This document shows positions 44,236 through 53,509 of a stretch of DNA of 64,000 bases, piece after piece. The stretch covers positions 1 to 64,000 of the forward strand of contig NZ_JAIGNI010000021.1 in the NCBI RefSeq assembly GCF_026130175.1, read 5' to 3'. The position numbers and the translations under genes are program-made. Origin of the DNA: Lyngbya sp. CCAP 1446/10 (lineage in GTDB: Bacteria; Cyanobacteriota; Cyanobacteriia; Cyanobacteriales; Microcoleaceae). The notes below the pieces were generated by a model. It had not been told where the DNA came from. It saw only the letters and a list, made by a program, of their open reading frames with translations, and made no database searches. Every line of letters starts with the position of its first letter. The first letter of the stretch is position 1.

Positions 44236-44910
44236 ATGACAATGACCGATGACAAGCAAAAATCTCCAATCCCGAACAATCAGCAACGGGTGGTATTCTG
44301 CGACTTTGACGGCACGATAACTGTTGAAGAAACTTTTGTAGCAATGCTCAAGCATTTTGCACCGGAATTGTCATCTCAACTAATGCCGGAAATACACGCA
44401 AGAAGGCTGAGTTTGCGATCGGGAGTGCGCCAGTTACTAGAGTCTATTCCCTCGGAATGTTATGGAGAAATTGTAGAATTTTCTAGGGGAAAGCTGATGC
44501 GGCCGGGATTGGTGGAATTGCTGGATTTTTTGGACGAGCAAAAGGTGGATTTTGCGATAGTTTCCGGTGGCCTGCGGATTATGGTAGAGACGGTGATGGG
44601 TGATTTGGTACACCGGGCGATCGCCATTTATGCTGTGGATGTAGACGCTAGTGGGCCTCACTTACGAGTCAATTCTGAGTTTGAAGGAGATGCGGAATTG
44701 GTGTCTAAGGTGCGGGTGATGAGCCTGCACCCATCCCAGGAACAGGTGGCGATCGGAGATTCTCTGACGGATTTTAACATGGCTTTGCAGGCGAATTCGG
44801 TGTTTGCGCGCGATCGGCTAGCCGAGTATCTAGACGAACAGCAAAAGCCGTATACTAAATGGGATAATTTTTTTGACGTGTTGGAAACTTTATCCCAGAA
44901 ATGGAATTGA
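44236..44910 (+). CDS. mtnX: MtnX-like HAD-IB phosphatase (methionine salvage)
   Basis: A 224-aa HAD-superfamily phosphatase. Motif I VFCDFDGTIT holds both catalytic aspartates, motif II is FAIVSGGL, and motif III/IV is VAIGDSLTDFNM. Length and order fit 2-hydroxy-3-keto-5-methylthiopentenyl-1-phosphate phosphatase (MtnX), which removes phosphate in the methionine salvage pathway. The next gene is mtnB, which supports the assignment over related phosphoserine phosphatases. The start ATG 44236 (MTMTDDKQ) has AAGG 6 nt upstream; longer frames run into an STRR tract. Confidence 0.88.
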   Translation: MTMTDDKQKSPIPNNQQRVVFCDFDGTITVEETFVAMLKHFAPELSSQLMPEIHARRLSLRSGVRQLLESIPSECYGEIVEFSRGKLMRPGLVELLDFLDEQKVDFAIVSGGLRIMVETVMGDLVHRAIAIYAVDVDASGPHLRVNSEFEGDAELVSKVRVMSLHPSQEQVAIGDSLTDFNMALQANSVFARDRLAEYLDEQQKPYTKWDNFFDVLETLSQKWN

Positions 44911-44978
44911 AACTTAACTAGGAATTGCGCAAAAATCGCACTAAGCAGCCTATAGCGGTTCTCAAAAAAGTGAGGAGA

Positions 44979-45015
44979 GCCTCATGCCCTATGCCCCATG
45001 CCCTATGCCCTATGC
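44979..45015. repeat. STRR tract, CCCTATG / CCCCATG
   Basis: Five ATGCCC(T/C) units between mtnX and mtnB. They place several in-frame ATG codons ahead of the real mtnB start. Confidence 0.8.
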
Positions 45016-45148
45016 TGGAAGCGTACCTGATCTTTCTGAGAAAGGCTATATATGTACTTGTAAGGTGCATAAGCACGCTACGTTTAAAACGGCTAGCGCA
45101 ATTCCTATCAACGTCAAAAATAGATCAAAATCTGAGGATTTGCAGAGA

Positions 45149-45778
45149 ATGAGTGGCGATTTGAGATCGGATTTAATTGCAGCAGCCAAACATTTTTACG
45201 ATCGCGGTTGGATGGCTGGGACTGCTGGTAATCTTTCAGCCCGCTTACCAGACGGCAGTTTTTGGATTACTGCTAGTGGGCGTCAGAAAGGGCAGTTAAC
45301 TGCTTCAGATTTTATCAGAATGAGCTTAGACGGCGTTATTGTTGAGCAACCTGTTCCCGACAGCCGCCCTTCCGCCGAAACCAGCATTCATGTAGCCGTT
45401 TACAATTGTTTTCCAGACGCGAAAGCTTGCTATCACGTACACTCAATCGAGGCAAATTTAGTTTCTCGGCTAGTAGCAGGCGATGCAGTGCCTTTACCTG
45501 CGATCGAAATGCTCAAAGGTTTGGGGGTGTGGGAGGAAAACCCGCAGGTGGCGATACCCCTATTTACAAATTATTTAGAAGTCCCTAAAATTGCCAAGGA
45601 AATTTGTGAATATTTTGCGGTTTCATCGCCCTCTGTACCCGCTTTGTTAATTCGCGATCACGGCATCACAGTTTGGGCAGACTCCCCAGCCGCCGCCTAC
45701 AATTACGTAGAAATTGTAGAATACATTTTTCGCTACACCCTCGCAGCCCGCCAATTAAATTTAGATTTGAAATGTTAG
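45149..45778 (+). CDS. mtnB: Methylthioribulose-1-phosphate dehydratase
   Basis: A 209-aa class II aldolase-fold enzyme. The opening AAAKHFYDRGWMAGTAGNLS is typical of MtnB. The zinc ligands are in CYHVHSIEA (His-x-His) and the distal DHGITVW, with the catalytic Glu region RPSAETSIHVAVY. It dehydrates methylthioribulose 1-phosphate in methionine salvage, one step before or beside MtnX. The open frame begins 55 codons earlier in a repeat tract; ATG 45149 (MSGDLRSDL) restores the family's normal length of about 205. Confidence 0.94.
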   Translation: MSGDLRSDLIAAAKHFYDRGWMAGTAGNLSARLPDGSFWITASGRQKGQLTASDFIRMSLDGVIVEQPVPDSRPSAETSIHVAVYNCFPDAKACYHVHSIEANLVSRLVAGDAVPLPAIEMLKGLGVWEENPQVAIPLFTNYLEVPKIAKEICEYFAVSSPSVPALLIRDHGITVWADSPAAAYNYVEIVEYIFRYTLAARQLNLDLKC

Positions 45779-46036
45779 ATTTGAAATCTGGACATTCCAG
45801 GATGCAAAACCTAATTATGTTGAGTTCCATTCACACCGCACCTTACCGCTATTACTATGCAATACTTGGGACAATTTTTGATGGCTAACCGTATAATAAT
45901 GGTTGCAAAATGATTCGGCAATCGAGTTACTTTCCGGTAAATCTAGGGTTTCAGACTACGAACTAAAAACTGTCCTGACTATTGACTATGTAGACTGTAT
46001 AAAACGAGCAAACATCAAGAATAGATAATAAAAATT

Positions 46037-47071
46037 ATGGCTAAATATACCAGAATTCTATCCATAGATGGAGGCGGAATTAGAGGGATTATCCCCGCGC
46101 AAGTTGGAGTTAGCCTTGAGACCAAGCTACAACAGAAAAGCGGCAACCCAAATGCGAGAATAGCTGACTATTTTGATTTAATTGCCGGCACGAGTGCCGG
46201 AGGAATTTTAACCTGCATCTATTTGTGTCCCGATACCGAAAATCCCAGCAGACCTCGGTGGACGGCTCAAGACGCTGTTAATTTTTCCATCAAGAGCGGT
46301 CGCGAGGTTTTTAAGAGTTCATTTTGGCAAAAACTCAAATCTATCGACGGTTTGATAGATGAGAAATATCCGAGCGATGCCTTAGAAAAATTCTTTTTGG
46401 AACATTTCAAAGATTGCCAACTCAGCCAACTGCTGAAACCTTGTTTAATTACCAGTTACGATATCGAAAGAAGAAAAGCTAACTTCTTCAATCAAATAGA
46501 TGCTAAAAAATATCCAGAAGCAGACTATTTTATCAGAGATATCACCAGAGCCACATCTGCCGCTCCCTCTTACTTTGAATCTCCCAAAATCTACTCTCTG
46601 ACAAACGAATCCTACGCTTTAATTGATGGGGGAGTATTCGCAAACAATCCAGCACTTTGTGCCTATGCTGAAGTCAGAAATAAATTAAAAATTCCCGACG
46701 AACGCCCAGAGAGAGGCCCCACAGCAAAAGATATGGTAATCTTATCGCTGGGGACGGGACAAGCTCAGAAAAAATTCCCCTACGAAGAAGTAAAAAACTG
46801 GGGTCAAGTTGAGTGGGTTGAGCCTTTGATTAATATCATGATGACCGGAGTTTCAGAAACTATAAATTATCAAATGCTCCAAATTTATGATGCGGTTGAA
46901 AGACCAAATCAATATTTGAGAATTAGTCCAGATTTGAGCCACGAACAACCGCTGCCGATTGATGATGCTTCGGAAAAGAAGATATCGGAACTGGTGAGAA
47001 TTGGCAAGGAGCAAGCCGAAAAGTATAACGAACGGTTGGATGAGTTGATCGACTTGTTGCTTGCCGAGTAG
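46037..47071 (+). CDS. Patatin-like phospholipase
   Basis: A 344-aa protein. The oxyanion loop is DGGGIRGIIP (about 11-20), the nucleophile Ser53 is in GTSAGG, and the dyad Asp197 is in DGGVFANNP. A conserved RATSAAPSYF segment follows the core. Patatin proteins hydrolyse acyl chains from membrane lipids. Relatives such as CapV act as CBASS effectors, but no cyclase or CBASS accessory gene lies beside this one, so housekeeping lipid turnover is the simpler reading. No signal peptide or membrane helix is present. It is preceded by about 258 bp without a gene. Confidence 0.9.
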   Translation: MAKYTRILSIDGGGIRGIIPAQVGVSLETKLQQKSGNPNARIADYFDLIAGTSAGGILTCIYLCPDTENPSRPRWTAQDAVNFSIKSGREVFKSSFWQKLKSIDGLIDEKYPSDALEKFFLEHFKDCQLSQLLKPCLITSYDIERRKANFFNQIDAKKYPEADYFIRDITRATSAAPSYFESPKIYSLTNESYALIDGGVFANNPALCAYAEVRNKLKIPDERPERGPTAKDMVILSLGTGQAQKKFPYEEVKNWGQVEWVEPLINIMMTGVSETINYQMLQIYDAVERPNQYLRISPDLSHEQPLPIDDASEKKISELVRIGKEQAEKYNERLDELIDLLLAE

Positions 47072-47086
47072 TTAGTCATATTGTAG

Positions 47087-47153
47087 GGTGGGTTGGGCGC
47101 GGCGATTAAGTTAAGTAACCAATAAATAAATCTCAAACCGCGCCTAACCCACC
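47087..47153. repeat. GGTGGGTTGGGCGCGG inverted repeat after the patatin gene
   Basis: The 16-bp left arm (47087-47102) pairs with CCGCGCCTAACCCACC at 47138-47153 with one mismatch; the 35-bp loop is AT-rich. It is a common repeat type and may also help end transcription of the patatin gene. Confidence 0.65.
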
Positions 47154-47279
47154 AATCGCTCCCTCTGGCAGACTGAAAATATATGTTGACAAATCGTGCA
47201 ATAATTGCTGTACAATTGCCGAAAATCTCTATGTGGCAATGCTTCGTCCTGTTTGCAATTAATCGCGAGCCGTCAGTAA

Positions 47280-48089
47280 TTGGTTAAAAAACACCAAAAG
47301 CGCGATCGACATTTAGATGAAACCTTGAATAACAGGTGGTTTCAGCGGTTTTTAGTGACGCTGTTCCTGGGCGGCCAAGTGCTGCTGCGCGTCCTGCAAG
47401 GCAAAATTGACCGCCGCAAAATCATGGAACATTTAGTCACCGTAGGCCTGGATTCTTTGCGCTCCGTGCTGCTAATAGCCTTTTTTGCGGGCATGATTTT
47501 CACCGTTCAATCGGCCAGAGAATTGATTCGGTTTGGGGCGGTTGGGGCGGTGGGAGGTGCTTTTGCTCTGGCATTTTGCCGCGAATTAGCACCAGTTTTA
47601 ACGGCGGGCGTGGTGGCGGGACAAGTAGGTTCGGCTTTTGCTGCGGAGATTGGAGAAATGCAGGTGACGGAACAAATAGATGCCCTGTATATGTTGAGAA
47701 CAAATCCAGTTGATTATTTAGTAGTGCCGAGGGTGATAGCTTGCTGCATCATGCTGCCGATTTTAACAATTTTTGCGGTGGCGGTGGGGATTTTGGGCGG
47801 GCTGTTTGTGGCGGTTAATTTTTATGAGTTGGAACCGTCGGTATTTTTGGAATCGGTGCGGACTTTTTTGGGGCCTTGGGATTTAGTAACTGTGGCGATT
47901 AAGAGTTTTATTTTTGGGTTGATTATTGCCCTCGTCGGTTGCGGTTGGGGGTTGACTACCACGGGCGGAGGAAAAGGTGTAGGCCAAGCTGCAACGGCGG
48001 CGGTTGTGACTTCTTGGGTGTTTATTTTTGTGGCAGATTTCTTTTTATCGCTGTTGATGTTTCATGAGTTGGGAATTACTAGAAGTTGA
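47280..48089 (+). CDS. MlaE family lipid ABC transporter permease
   Basis: A 269-aa membrane protein of the MlaE/YrbE family with about five to six helices. Characteristic segments are VGLDSLRSVLLIAFFAGMIF, RELAPVLTAGVVAGQVGSAF AAEIGEM (family hallmark), ALYMLRTNPVDYLVVPRVIA and GLTTTGGGKGVGQAATAAVV. MlaE permeases move phospholipids between the membranes together with an MlaF ATPase and an MlaD MCE protein; neither gene is adjacent here. The start is TTG 47280, directly after an in-frame TAA, and gives MVKKHQKRD. A later start would cut into the conserved N-terminus. Confidence 0.9.
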   Translation: MVKKHQKRDRHLDETLNNRWFQRFLVTLFLGGQVLLRVLQGKIDRRKIMEHLVTVGLDSLRSVLLIAFFAGMIFTVQSARELIRFGAVGAVGGAFALAFCRELAPVLTAGVVAGQVGSAFAAEIGEMQVTEQIDALYMLRTNPVDYLVVPRVIACCIMLPILTIFAVAVGILGGLFVAVNFYELEPSVFLESVRTFLGPWDLVTVAIKSFIFGLIIALVGCGWGLTTTGGGKGVGQAATAAVVTSWVFIFVADFFLSLLMFHELGITRS

Positions 48090-48226
48090 GGTTAATTGAT
48101 TTTAGATTTTAGATTAGACAAGATTACCAAAATAATTAGGACGACGCTTTGAGCATCGTCCGAAAATTTGATTCAAAGGGCTTTTGCAATTCAAGTCTAT
48201 TTTATTGCAATCTTGTCTATTTGAGA

Positions 48227-49705
48227 TTAAACAGAGGGTTTCGGCTCAGGAATATAAGGAGGGCGATAAACTCTAATTTCCTGAATTGGAACTTTGCTGT
48301 CTGTTTCGGGAATGATTTCGAGAATGTGTTTGGAATTGCTTAAATTCTGAGCCAATGTTGTAGGATATTCTAGGCTTGAATCTACAATCTTTGGCGGAAT
48401 GTATGAATCAACAAACATCGGTTTAACCTGCCAAGTAATCTCAAAACCTTTCGGAGTCAGCTTTTTAGAGTATTCATAGGCATTTTGCAGCCACCAGTTT
48501 TTCGGTTCAATCACGACGCGGCCAGATTTTGAAACAAACATTTCGTCGTTTGTACCGCTGCCGTCGTAACCTGTTTTAGAACCGATCACGTCAAATTTAA
48601 ACTTGGTAGCATCGCTGTTAATCTCAGTGATTATCGCTTTCCAATCTTCGATGATTAGGGGTTTTTGGCTGGATATTTGGAGAATTGCGGGCCAAGCGAC
48701 GCCCAGACTAGCGCTGGGTCTGGTGATACTGTAAAGTTCGGGAAATTCTGAGGGTTTTTTGCCGTCGATCGCAATTTTAGCAGAAATTGCCTTGCCGTTG
48801 AAGGTTTTATCAGCGATCGCATCTATCCGATTTCCTTCAAACTCCAAAACCAACTTACCATCTTGCCACTTAACATCAGTGCCAACTCTATAGGTTTTGA
48901 CTAAATCCTGCGACGCTGCTTGAGGAGAGTTTGGGTTGTATCGCAGGTGCGGTTTAATCAAAGCAGCCAAGAGGAAATTTCCCCAATCATTGAGGTGAAT
49001 GCTGTCACTCAATAGCTGTTTGGGCTGTAATCGATTGTCTTTTAAATATCTGCGCCAAGGTGCGCGAATTTCTGCGATTTCGCAGCCGTATTTATCTGCC
49101 AACTCAGGCAGCCATTTAGTTGAATGAGTGTTGTGCCATTCATATCCTTTGACTTCATCTGGATTATCGCTCTTGTTACCTGCGGGCAACCAGTTTATGT
49201 GGTCTGAATGCAAGAGTATTTCGCTAGCAGTGCGGCTGCGGACATTGGCAATTATCGCTTCGTAATCTTCATCGCCTCCGTAGACGTGAAAAATTAGCAA
49301 GTCTGGATAAAAAGGATACAAATCGTGTTCGCTGGGACGGATTAAAATCGGCGCTGCAAATCCTCCGATTGCCCGATTTTCCACTATCAAATCTGCATAG
49401 GGAAATCGCTGTTTCAAATCCTTTGCTACATCTTGCCACCAATCTTGCTGAGTGATGGATTGACCGTAAAATAAGATGCGTACTTTTCGGCGTTGTGTGG
49501 GAGTGCTGGTTGCAAGTAACCCCATCGTCCGTTGAATTCTGGCTCCCAAATTAGCATTATTTGCAATAGGAGCGGGTGGGGGAAATGGGGTGGCGACTGC
49601 TGTTTTTTTAAGAATCGGAACTAACAGGAAGCTCAAACATAATAAAAGTAGCCACCAGTATCTATAAATCTGGGATTTTAGGCTGTTACCGTGCCGTTTT
49701 GCCAT
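48227..49705 (-). CDS. SGNH/GDSL hydrolase-like exported protein
   Basis: A 492-aa protein with an N-terminal basic stretch and one membrane helix (about 15-30, WWLLLLCLSFLLVPIL), so it is anchored or secreted. Residues about 72-240 resemble an SGNH hydrolase: ILFYGQSITQQDWW stands at the block I serine position, ENRAIGGFAAPIL at block II, and SDSIHLNDWGNFLLA at the block V Asp-x-x-His. The C-terminal half is beta-rich and unrecognised. Such enzymes remove acetyl or acyl groups from glycans or lipids; the substrate here is unknown. Start ATG 49705. Confidence 0.75.
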   Translation of the reverse strand: MAKRHGNSLKSQIYRYWWLLLLCLSFLLVPILKKTAVATPFPPPAPIANNANLGARIQRTMGLLATSTPTQRRKVRILFYGQSITQQDWWQDVAKDLKQRFPYADLIVENRAIGGFAAPILIRPSEHDLYPFYPDLLIFHVYGGDEDYEAIIANVRSRTASEILLHSDHINWLPAGNKSDNPDEVKGYEWHNTHSTKWLPELADKYGCEIAEIRAPWRRYLKDNRLQPKQLLSDSIHLNDWGNFLLAALIKPHLRYNPNSPQAASQDLVKTYRVGTDVKWQDGKLVLEFEGNRIDAIADKTFNGKAISAKIAIDGKKPSEFPELYSITRPSASLGVAWPAILQISSQKPLIIEDWKAIITEINSDATKFKFDVIGSKTGYDGSGTNDEMFVSKSGRVVIEPKNWWLQNAYEYSKKLTPKGFEITWQVKPMFVDSYIPPKIVDSSLEYPTTLAQNLSNSKHILEIIPETDSKVPIQEIRVYRPPYIPEPKPSV

Positions 49706-49741
49706 TGTTTTATGTTTCGGTTCTCTAAAAATTATCCCTAA

Positions 49742-49847
49742 CTAAGCTGTGGAGCATTTAAATTGCATATTCGGGACGCTGCTCAAAGCCCATCCCACAA
49801 GAATTTTATTGATTTTTGACACACAATTTAAATGTAGAACAGCTTAC
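49742..49847. mobile_element. 106-bp MITE-like element with TAAGCTGT...CATTTAAATTG ends
   Basis: TAAGCTGTGGAGCATTTAAATTG at the left, in short form TAAGCTGT + CATTTAAATTG, matches the reverse complement of the right end (CAATTTAAATG ... ACAGCTTA) at about 19 of 23 positions. The rest of the 49706-50049 spacer shows no gene. Confidence 0.65.
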
Positions 49848-50049
49848 CAAAAGTATCTCTAGCGTTCACATTGTAAACCTTTCGATAGCTTGTACGCTAC
49901 ATGGTGCGGTTCAGGAATAGCTTGCGGTTGTACAGTGCGCGCCTTACGAGTTGCTTTTTTATTCTTGATTCTGTTATATTAACAATATAGTGCGACAAAA
50001 GATGATATAATTCTGGCTGATTAATTGCAAAAGATCGATCGCACGTCAA

Positions 50050-50394
50050 ATGGATTACAAAACAGCCCGCAGTTTTCTGATCGACCAAGGAACAGCCCTG
50101 GACACCAAGAAAAATCCCGACGCCTTCCTGATGCGCCTCAAACAAGGCCAGCCGCCCGTACCGGGACAGGTGACATCGATTTTATTAGCTTTAAAAATAT
50201 TGTTTGAAGGGCTGCAAGAATCTCCAATGCTCGATCGCCAATTAATCTCGGCACTGCATTTACTCTCAGTCGAGAGTTTGCTACAATTTGAAGCAGGACT
50301 TCGCAGAGGAGTTTCTTGGCCGCCACTGCTCAAAGAAGACTTAACTAGAATTGCGATCGCAGTCAAGAATATCTTTTCCGGCGTCTGGCAATAG
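50050..50394 (+). CDS. Conserved cyanobacterial hypothetical protein, 114 aa
   Basis: A small, probably all-helical protein beginning MDYKTARSFLIDQGTALDTK, with PPVPGQVTSILLALKILFEG in the middle and LLKEDLTRIAIAVKNIFSGV near the end. I recall similar proteins across cyanobacteria, sometimes mislabelled dethiobiotin synthetase; it has no P-loop, so that label is unsupported. No membrane segment is certain. Function unknown. Confidence 0.7.
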   Translation: MDYKTARSFLIDQGTALDTKKNPDAFLMRLKQGQPPVPGQVTSILLALKILFEGLQESPMLDRQLISALHLLSVESLLQFEAGLRRGVSWPPLLKEDLTRIAIAVKNIFSGVWQ

Positions 50395-50441
50395 TTTAGC
50401 TGAGTCAACTCCCGACGTTTAACAAGAAAAATTGTCAAACT

Positions 50442-50639
50442 CTACTCGCGAAAGCTTTCTAGGGATGCCAAAAGAGCCGGAAGTCCCGCCAGCGAGGCGG
50501 ACACTAAAGCCTCATCTTTGTAAACTCGCGATCGGGTAATGCCAATAGTTTTAGCAGCCGAGGTTGTAGAGCCTCGCATCTCCCTATTACTGGTTTCGAC
50601 TATCCCTAAATTTCTGGTTTCTCGCTTCAAACCCAACAT
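50442..50639 (-). CDS. Possible small protein, 65 aa
   Basis: The frame begins MLGLKRETRNLGIVETSN and has a short helix-turn-helix-like stretch (SAAKTIGITRSRVYKDEALV). A GAGGA sequence lies 8 nt upstream of ATG 50639. I recognise no family; it may be a gene remnant, since the neighbouring region contains two other remnants. Confidence 0.3.
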   Translation of the reverse strand: MLGLKRETRNLGIVETSNREMRGSTTSAAKTIGITRSRVYKDEALVSASLAGLPALLASLESFRE

Positions 50640-50816
50640 AGCAGTATCCTCAATTTATCCGTAGGGTTGCGCCGCCAAATTTTTCGGGGCTTGCTCAATA
50701 CTTCTATTATTACTCAGATTGGCAAAAGATATGAAACGATGAAATAATTATTCACGATTGGTAGGGATCAAGTTAAACTGCATCATAACTCTTGTCAAGC
50801 TCCATAACAACTCTTA

Positions 50817-51251
50817 TTAATTTTTTACAGAAAGTGTTTGTTTGAGCCGATCGCCCGCAGCGACACAGACACCAGCAACTAAAAAGGCGATCGTGCCTAC
50901 AACCGCCGTGTTAACAACAGGAATAGCCCAAGGTTCTGCAAACATAACTGAGTACAAACTCATCTCCAGCGAAAAACCGCCAAAATAAATCCCCACGCCC
51001 AACCCTCCCTGCTGCGGTGGCACCAGAGACAAAGCAAAAGGAACCATACCGTTAGCCACCAAACTATAACTAAAAATTACAGCCAAAACAGTTACTGCTA
51101 CCATCACAATCCCCTGACTGAAAGCCACCGCTAACAGCAAAACAGCAGTTGCCGCCAATCCGCCCAAAAGCGCCCGCTGATTCCCCGCACGGGTGGCAAT
51201 TTTCCCAGCAAGGAAAGCAGCAAAAGCCAAAATAATAGCAAATAAATCCCG
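50817..51251 (-). pseudogene. C-terminal remnant of an MFS transporter
   Basis: About 143 residues resemble the last four helices of a major-facilitator transporter (LLGGLAATAVLLLAVAFSQG, IVMVAVTVLAVIFSYSLVAN, FALSLVPPQQGGLGVGIYFG, VVNTAVVGTIAFLVAGVCVA). Upstream, an in-frame TGA stands right before the similarity, no ATG is available, and the first eight or so helices are missing. Full-length members have about 400-450 residues. The gene is broken by a 5' deletion. Confidence 0.75.
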
Positions 51252-51556
51252 TCATTAACAATTTAAGATCGGCGCCCGCGATTCAGAATGGGGGCGAGAT
51301 TTATTTGCAGCAGTTCGTTCAGTTGTCAATACTGGGAAGCTTCCCAAGCTGAGTTTTCCAACTCTTCGTCAGAAATATCAGGGATAAGTACGAGCACTTC
51401 TCCGATACCGACAGGAAAACCATTGAGTTTGCTCAAGCCATCGATTACGGTAGCTAGGAGGGATAACTCTATCTGGTGCAGATTTTTTGCTTTTTCGATC
51501 AGTTGGTAGTCCGCGTTAATCTGCGTGCATCTGCGGTTTCAATACTCCATCATCGC
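51252..51556. other. Region of gene debris
   Basis: It holds the remnant listed at 51326-51518 and a TCCGCGTTAATCTGCGTGCA repeat at 51509-51540. The sequence joins an MFS remnant to an unrelated remnant, which suggests deletion scars. Confidence 0.4.
51326..51518 (-). pseudogene. Remnant of an unknown protein gene (about 58 codons)
   Basis: The minus strand reads LIEKAKNLHQIELSLLATVI, then DGLSKLNGFPVGIGEVLVLI and PDISDEELENSAWEASQY to a TGA. The composition is that of a normal folded protein, but there is no start codon: the frame begins in a dispersed CTGCGTGCATCTGCGG repeat right after an in-frame stop. I take it as the 3' end of a gene cut by repeat insertion or deletion. Family unknown. 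Confidence 0.4.
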
Positions 51557-52087
51557 CTACTGCCCGATCGCTACAGCATCGATATTTCCAGCAGAAAAAG
51601 CCGGACGAATAAACTCATCCTTCTCCTCGGCTGTGATGAAACCCTTATCTACCGCTAGCTGCATCACTTCAGTCAGAAACCCTCTGAGGGTATCTAATAC
51701 TTGAGCGCGATCGCACTCAAACTGCTTTTCCCAGCATGAATATCCAAACTTTCTCAATGTGCAGCTAATCTGATTGTCGATGGGTACTAACGTAATAGCG
51801 AAGGAACTTTCAGGAAAAGTTATTACTATTTTTTGACCTTGTGATAGCTTAAAAATTTCCTTAGGAAAGTAATTGTCAATCATCATACAAATATCTGGGT
51901 CTAAAAATACCTGTCTTTTCTCATCACCTATTTCAATTAAAACTTTATGGTTGTATTCAAAACAGAAACGCCACCATCCCATTTCAAAATGAGAAAGTTC
52001 TCCTAATGGATCTTCTGGAGCAATTCCCCAATCTTCTTCTAAGAAAAGTTCTGTTAATCTAATATCGAATTTTTGACTACTATTCAT
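51557..52087 (-). CDS. Hypothetical protein, 176 aa
   Basis: A soluble acidic protein, MNSSQKFDIRLTELFLEEDW at the start, with alternating strands in the middle (HKVLIEIGDEKRQVFLDPDI, IVITFPESSFAITLVPIDNQ) and a helical C-terminus (VLDTLRGFLTEVMQLAVDKG). I recognise no family. The frame is full length with ATG 52087. An accessory or immunity-type protein is conceivable, but nothing proves it. Confidence 0.55.
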   Translation of the reverse strand: MNSSQKFDIRLTELFLEEDWGIAPEDPLGELSHFEMGWWRFCFEYNHKVLIEIGDEKRQVFLDPDICMMIDNYFPKEIFKLSQGQKIVITFPESSFAITLVPIDNQISCTLRKFGYSCWEKQFECDRAQVLDTLRGFLTEVMQLAVDKGFITAEEKDEFIRPAFSAGNIDAVAIGQ

Positions 52088-52169
52088 GGCGACTACTCCT
52101 ATTTAATTAGGACAAAATTGAACAATCTACAGGATAACCATAAACCACAAACACGATCTTAAAAAAGTA

Positions 52170-52216
52170 GTAAGTTGGGCGAAGTAAAACCTAGGGTTAG
52201 TTTCCTCAACCCAACC
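52170..52216. repeat. GTAAGTTGGGC / CTCAACCCAACCTAC inverted repeat
   Basis: A short imperfect palindrome between the hypothetical gene and the 3' end of the Tas-like gene. It is of the same broad TTGGGTT class as the repeat at 47087-47153. Confidence 0.45.
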
Positions 52217-52228
52217 TACAAATTAGGA

Positions 52229-53266
52229 TTAAGGTGTGGGATTCGGATACTTAGCGTGCACAGAATTAATTTCTGCTACAATCTCTTTATCCAGCGTCAC
52301 ATCCAAACTGCTGAGATTTTCCTCAAGTTGCGCGATCGATGTGGCACCGATAATTGTGCTAGTCACAAACCAGCGCGATCGCACATAGGCCAAAGCCATC
52401 TGCGCCGGACTCAAACCGTGTTTTTGAGCAATCTCAATATATCCTTTCACCGCATCATTCAGATTAGTTTTATCGTAACGCTGACCGAATCCAGCAAACA
52501 AAGCCAGTCGCGAATTTTCCGGTATTCCATTCAAGTATTTACCAGTTAATAGCCCGAAAGCCAAAGGACTGTAAGCCATCAATCCCACATTTTTAAAACG
52601 GCAAGTTTCTGCCAAATTCATGTGAAAAGTCCGATTGCTCAAACTAAAAGCATTCTGAATCGAAACAACTTTCGGCAAACCGTGTTTTTCCGCCAATTCG
52701 CAAAACTCGCAAACTCCCCAAGGCGTTTCGTTACTCAAACCCAAATAGCGGATTTTGCCAGCTTTAATCAAGTCAGCAAATACCTCTAATTGTTCTAAAA
52801 TTGGTACAGTTTCGTGTTCTTGAGTAATATCGTAGTCCGGCGCGCCAAATAGCGGCACGTAGCGATCGGGCCAGTGGATCTGATACAGGTCGATGTAGTC
52901 AGTTTGCAGGCGCTTCAGGCTGTCATTCAGGGCTTTTTCGACATTTGGGCGATCGATCTGATTTTTACCTTCCCGAATCCACTTTAATCGAGTGCTTCTC
53001 CCCGCCACTTTCGTCGCTATAATAACCTTATCCCGCTGCTGTTTCACCAGCCATTCCCCGATATATTCCTCGGTTTTTCCCTGACTTTCCGGTTTTCCCG
53101 GCACCGGATACATTTCTGCCGTATCGATAAAGTTGATTCCTCGGGAAATTGCCAAATCGAGCTGTTGCGCTGCTTCTGTAACGGTGTTCTGCTGGCCGTA
53201 AGTCATCGTACCCAAACAGATTTCAGATACTGATAAATCGCTTTCGCCTAGTTTTTTGTATTCCAT
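52229..53266 (-). CDS. Aldo/keto reductase, Tas-like
   Basis: A 345-aa enzyme. It follows E. coli Tas closely in layout: MEYKKLGESDLSVSEICLGT, INFIDTAEMYPVPGKPESQG with the catalytic Asp and Tyr, KVIIATKVAG with the catalytic Lys, and YIDLYQIHWPDRYVPLFG with the His. The C-terminal STIIGATSIAQLEENL binds the cofactor phosphate. It reduces carbonyls with NADPH; the natural substrate is unknown. The open frame extends to 53410 through a CGCAGAG repeat. I chose ATG 53266; ATG 53278 (MGKI) is a possible alternative. Confidence 0.88.
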   Translation of the reverse strand: MEYKKLGESDLSVSEICLGTMTYGQQNTVTEAAQQLDLAISRGINFIDTAEMYPVPGKPESQGKTEEYIGEWLVKQQRDKVIIATKVAGRSTRLKWIREGKNQIDRPNVEKALNDSLKRLQTDYIDLYQIHWPDRYVPLFGAPDYDITQEHETVPILEQLEVFADLIKAGKIRYLGLSNETPWGVCEFCELAEKHGLPKVVSIQNAFSLSNRTFHMNLAETCRFKNVGLMAYSPLAFGLLTGKYLNGIPENSRLALFAGFGQRYDKTNLNDAVKGYIEIAQKHGLSPAQMALAYVRSRWFVTSTIIGATSIAQLEENLSSLDVTLDKEIVAEINSVHAKYPNPTP

Positions 53267-53356
53267 AATTTTGCCCATCAAAAAAATCTCTGATTCTATA
53301 TTATCAAAAAAATGATTTGATTTACAAGACAGCAAAAAAGTGCGATCAACCTCCTC

Positions 53357-53402
53357 TCCTAATTCCTCTGCGCTCTCTGTGTTCTCTGCGGTTAAAAAAA
53401 AC
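53357..53402. repeat. CTCTGCG array
   Basis: CTCTGCGCTCTCTGTGTTCT and CTGCGGTTAAA form one copy of the dispersed CGCAGAG array upstream of the Tas-like gene. Confidence 0.7.
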
Positions 53403-53509
53403 ATTTTCATAATTATAAGCGAATTTGACGATCAGAAAAATGTGTTAATTGCAAATCATACATCGGGCAAATTTAATGTTAATATAAATAATTGCTAGTC
53501 AGATTATTT

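Noticed and set aside
44984-45148. 55-codon N-terminal extension of mtnB
   Set aside because: It starts in a CCCTATG repeat and has no counterpart in MtnB, which is about 205 residues long.
46037-47071. Patatin gene as a CBASS effector (CapV)
   Set aside because: No CD-NTase, Cap2/Cap3 or HORMA/TRIP13 gene is next to it, and the patatin fold alone is not specific.
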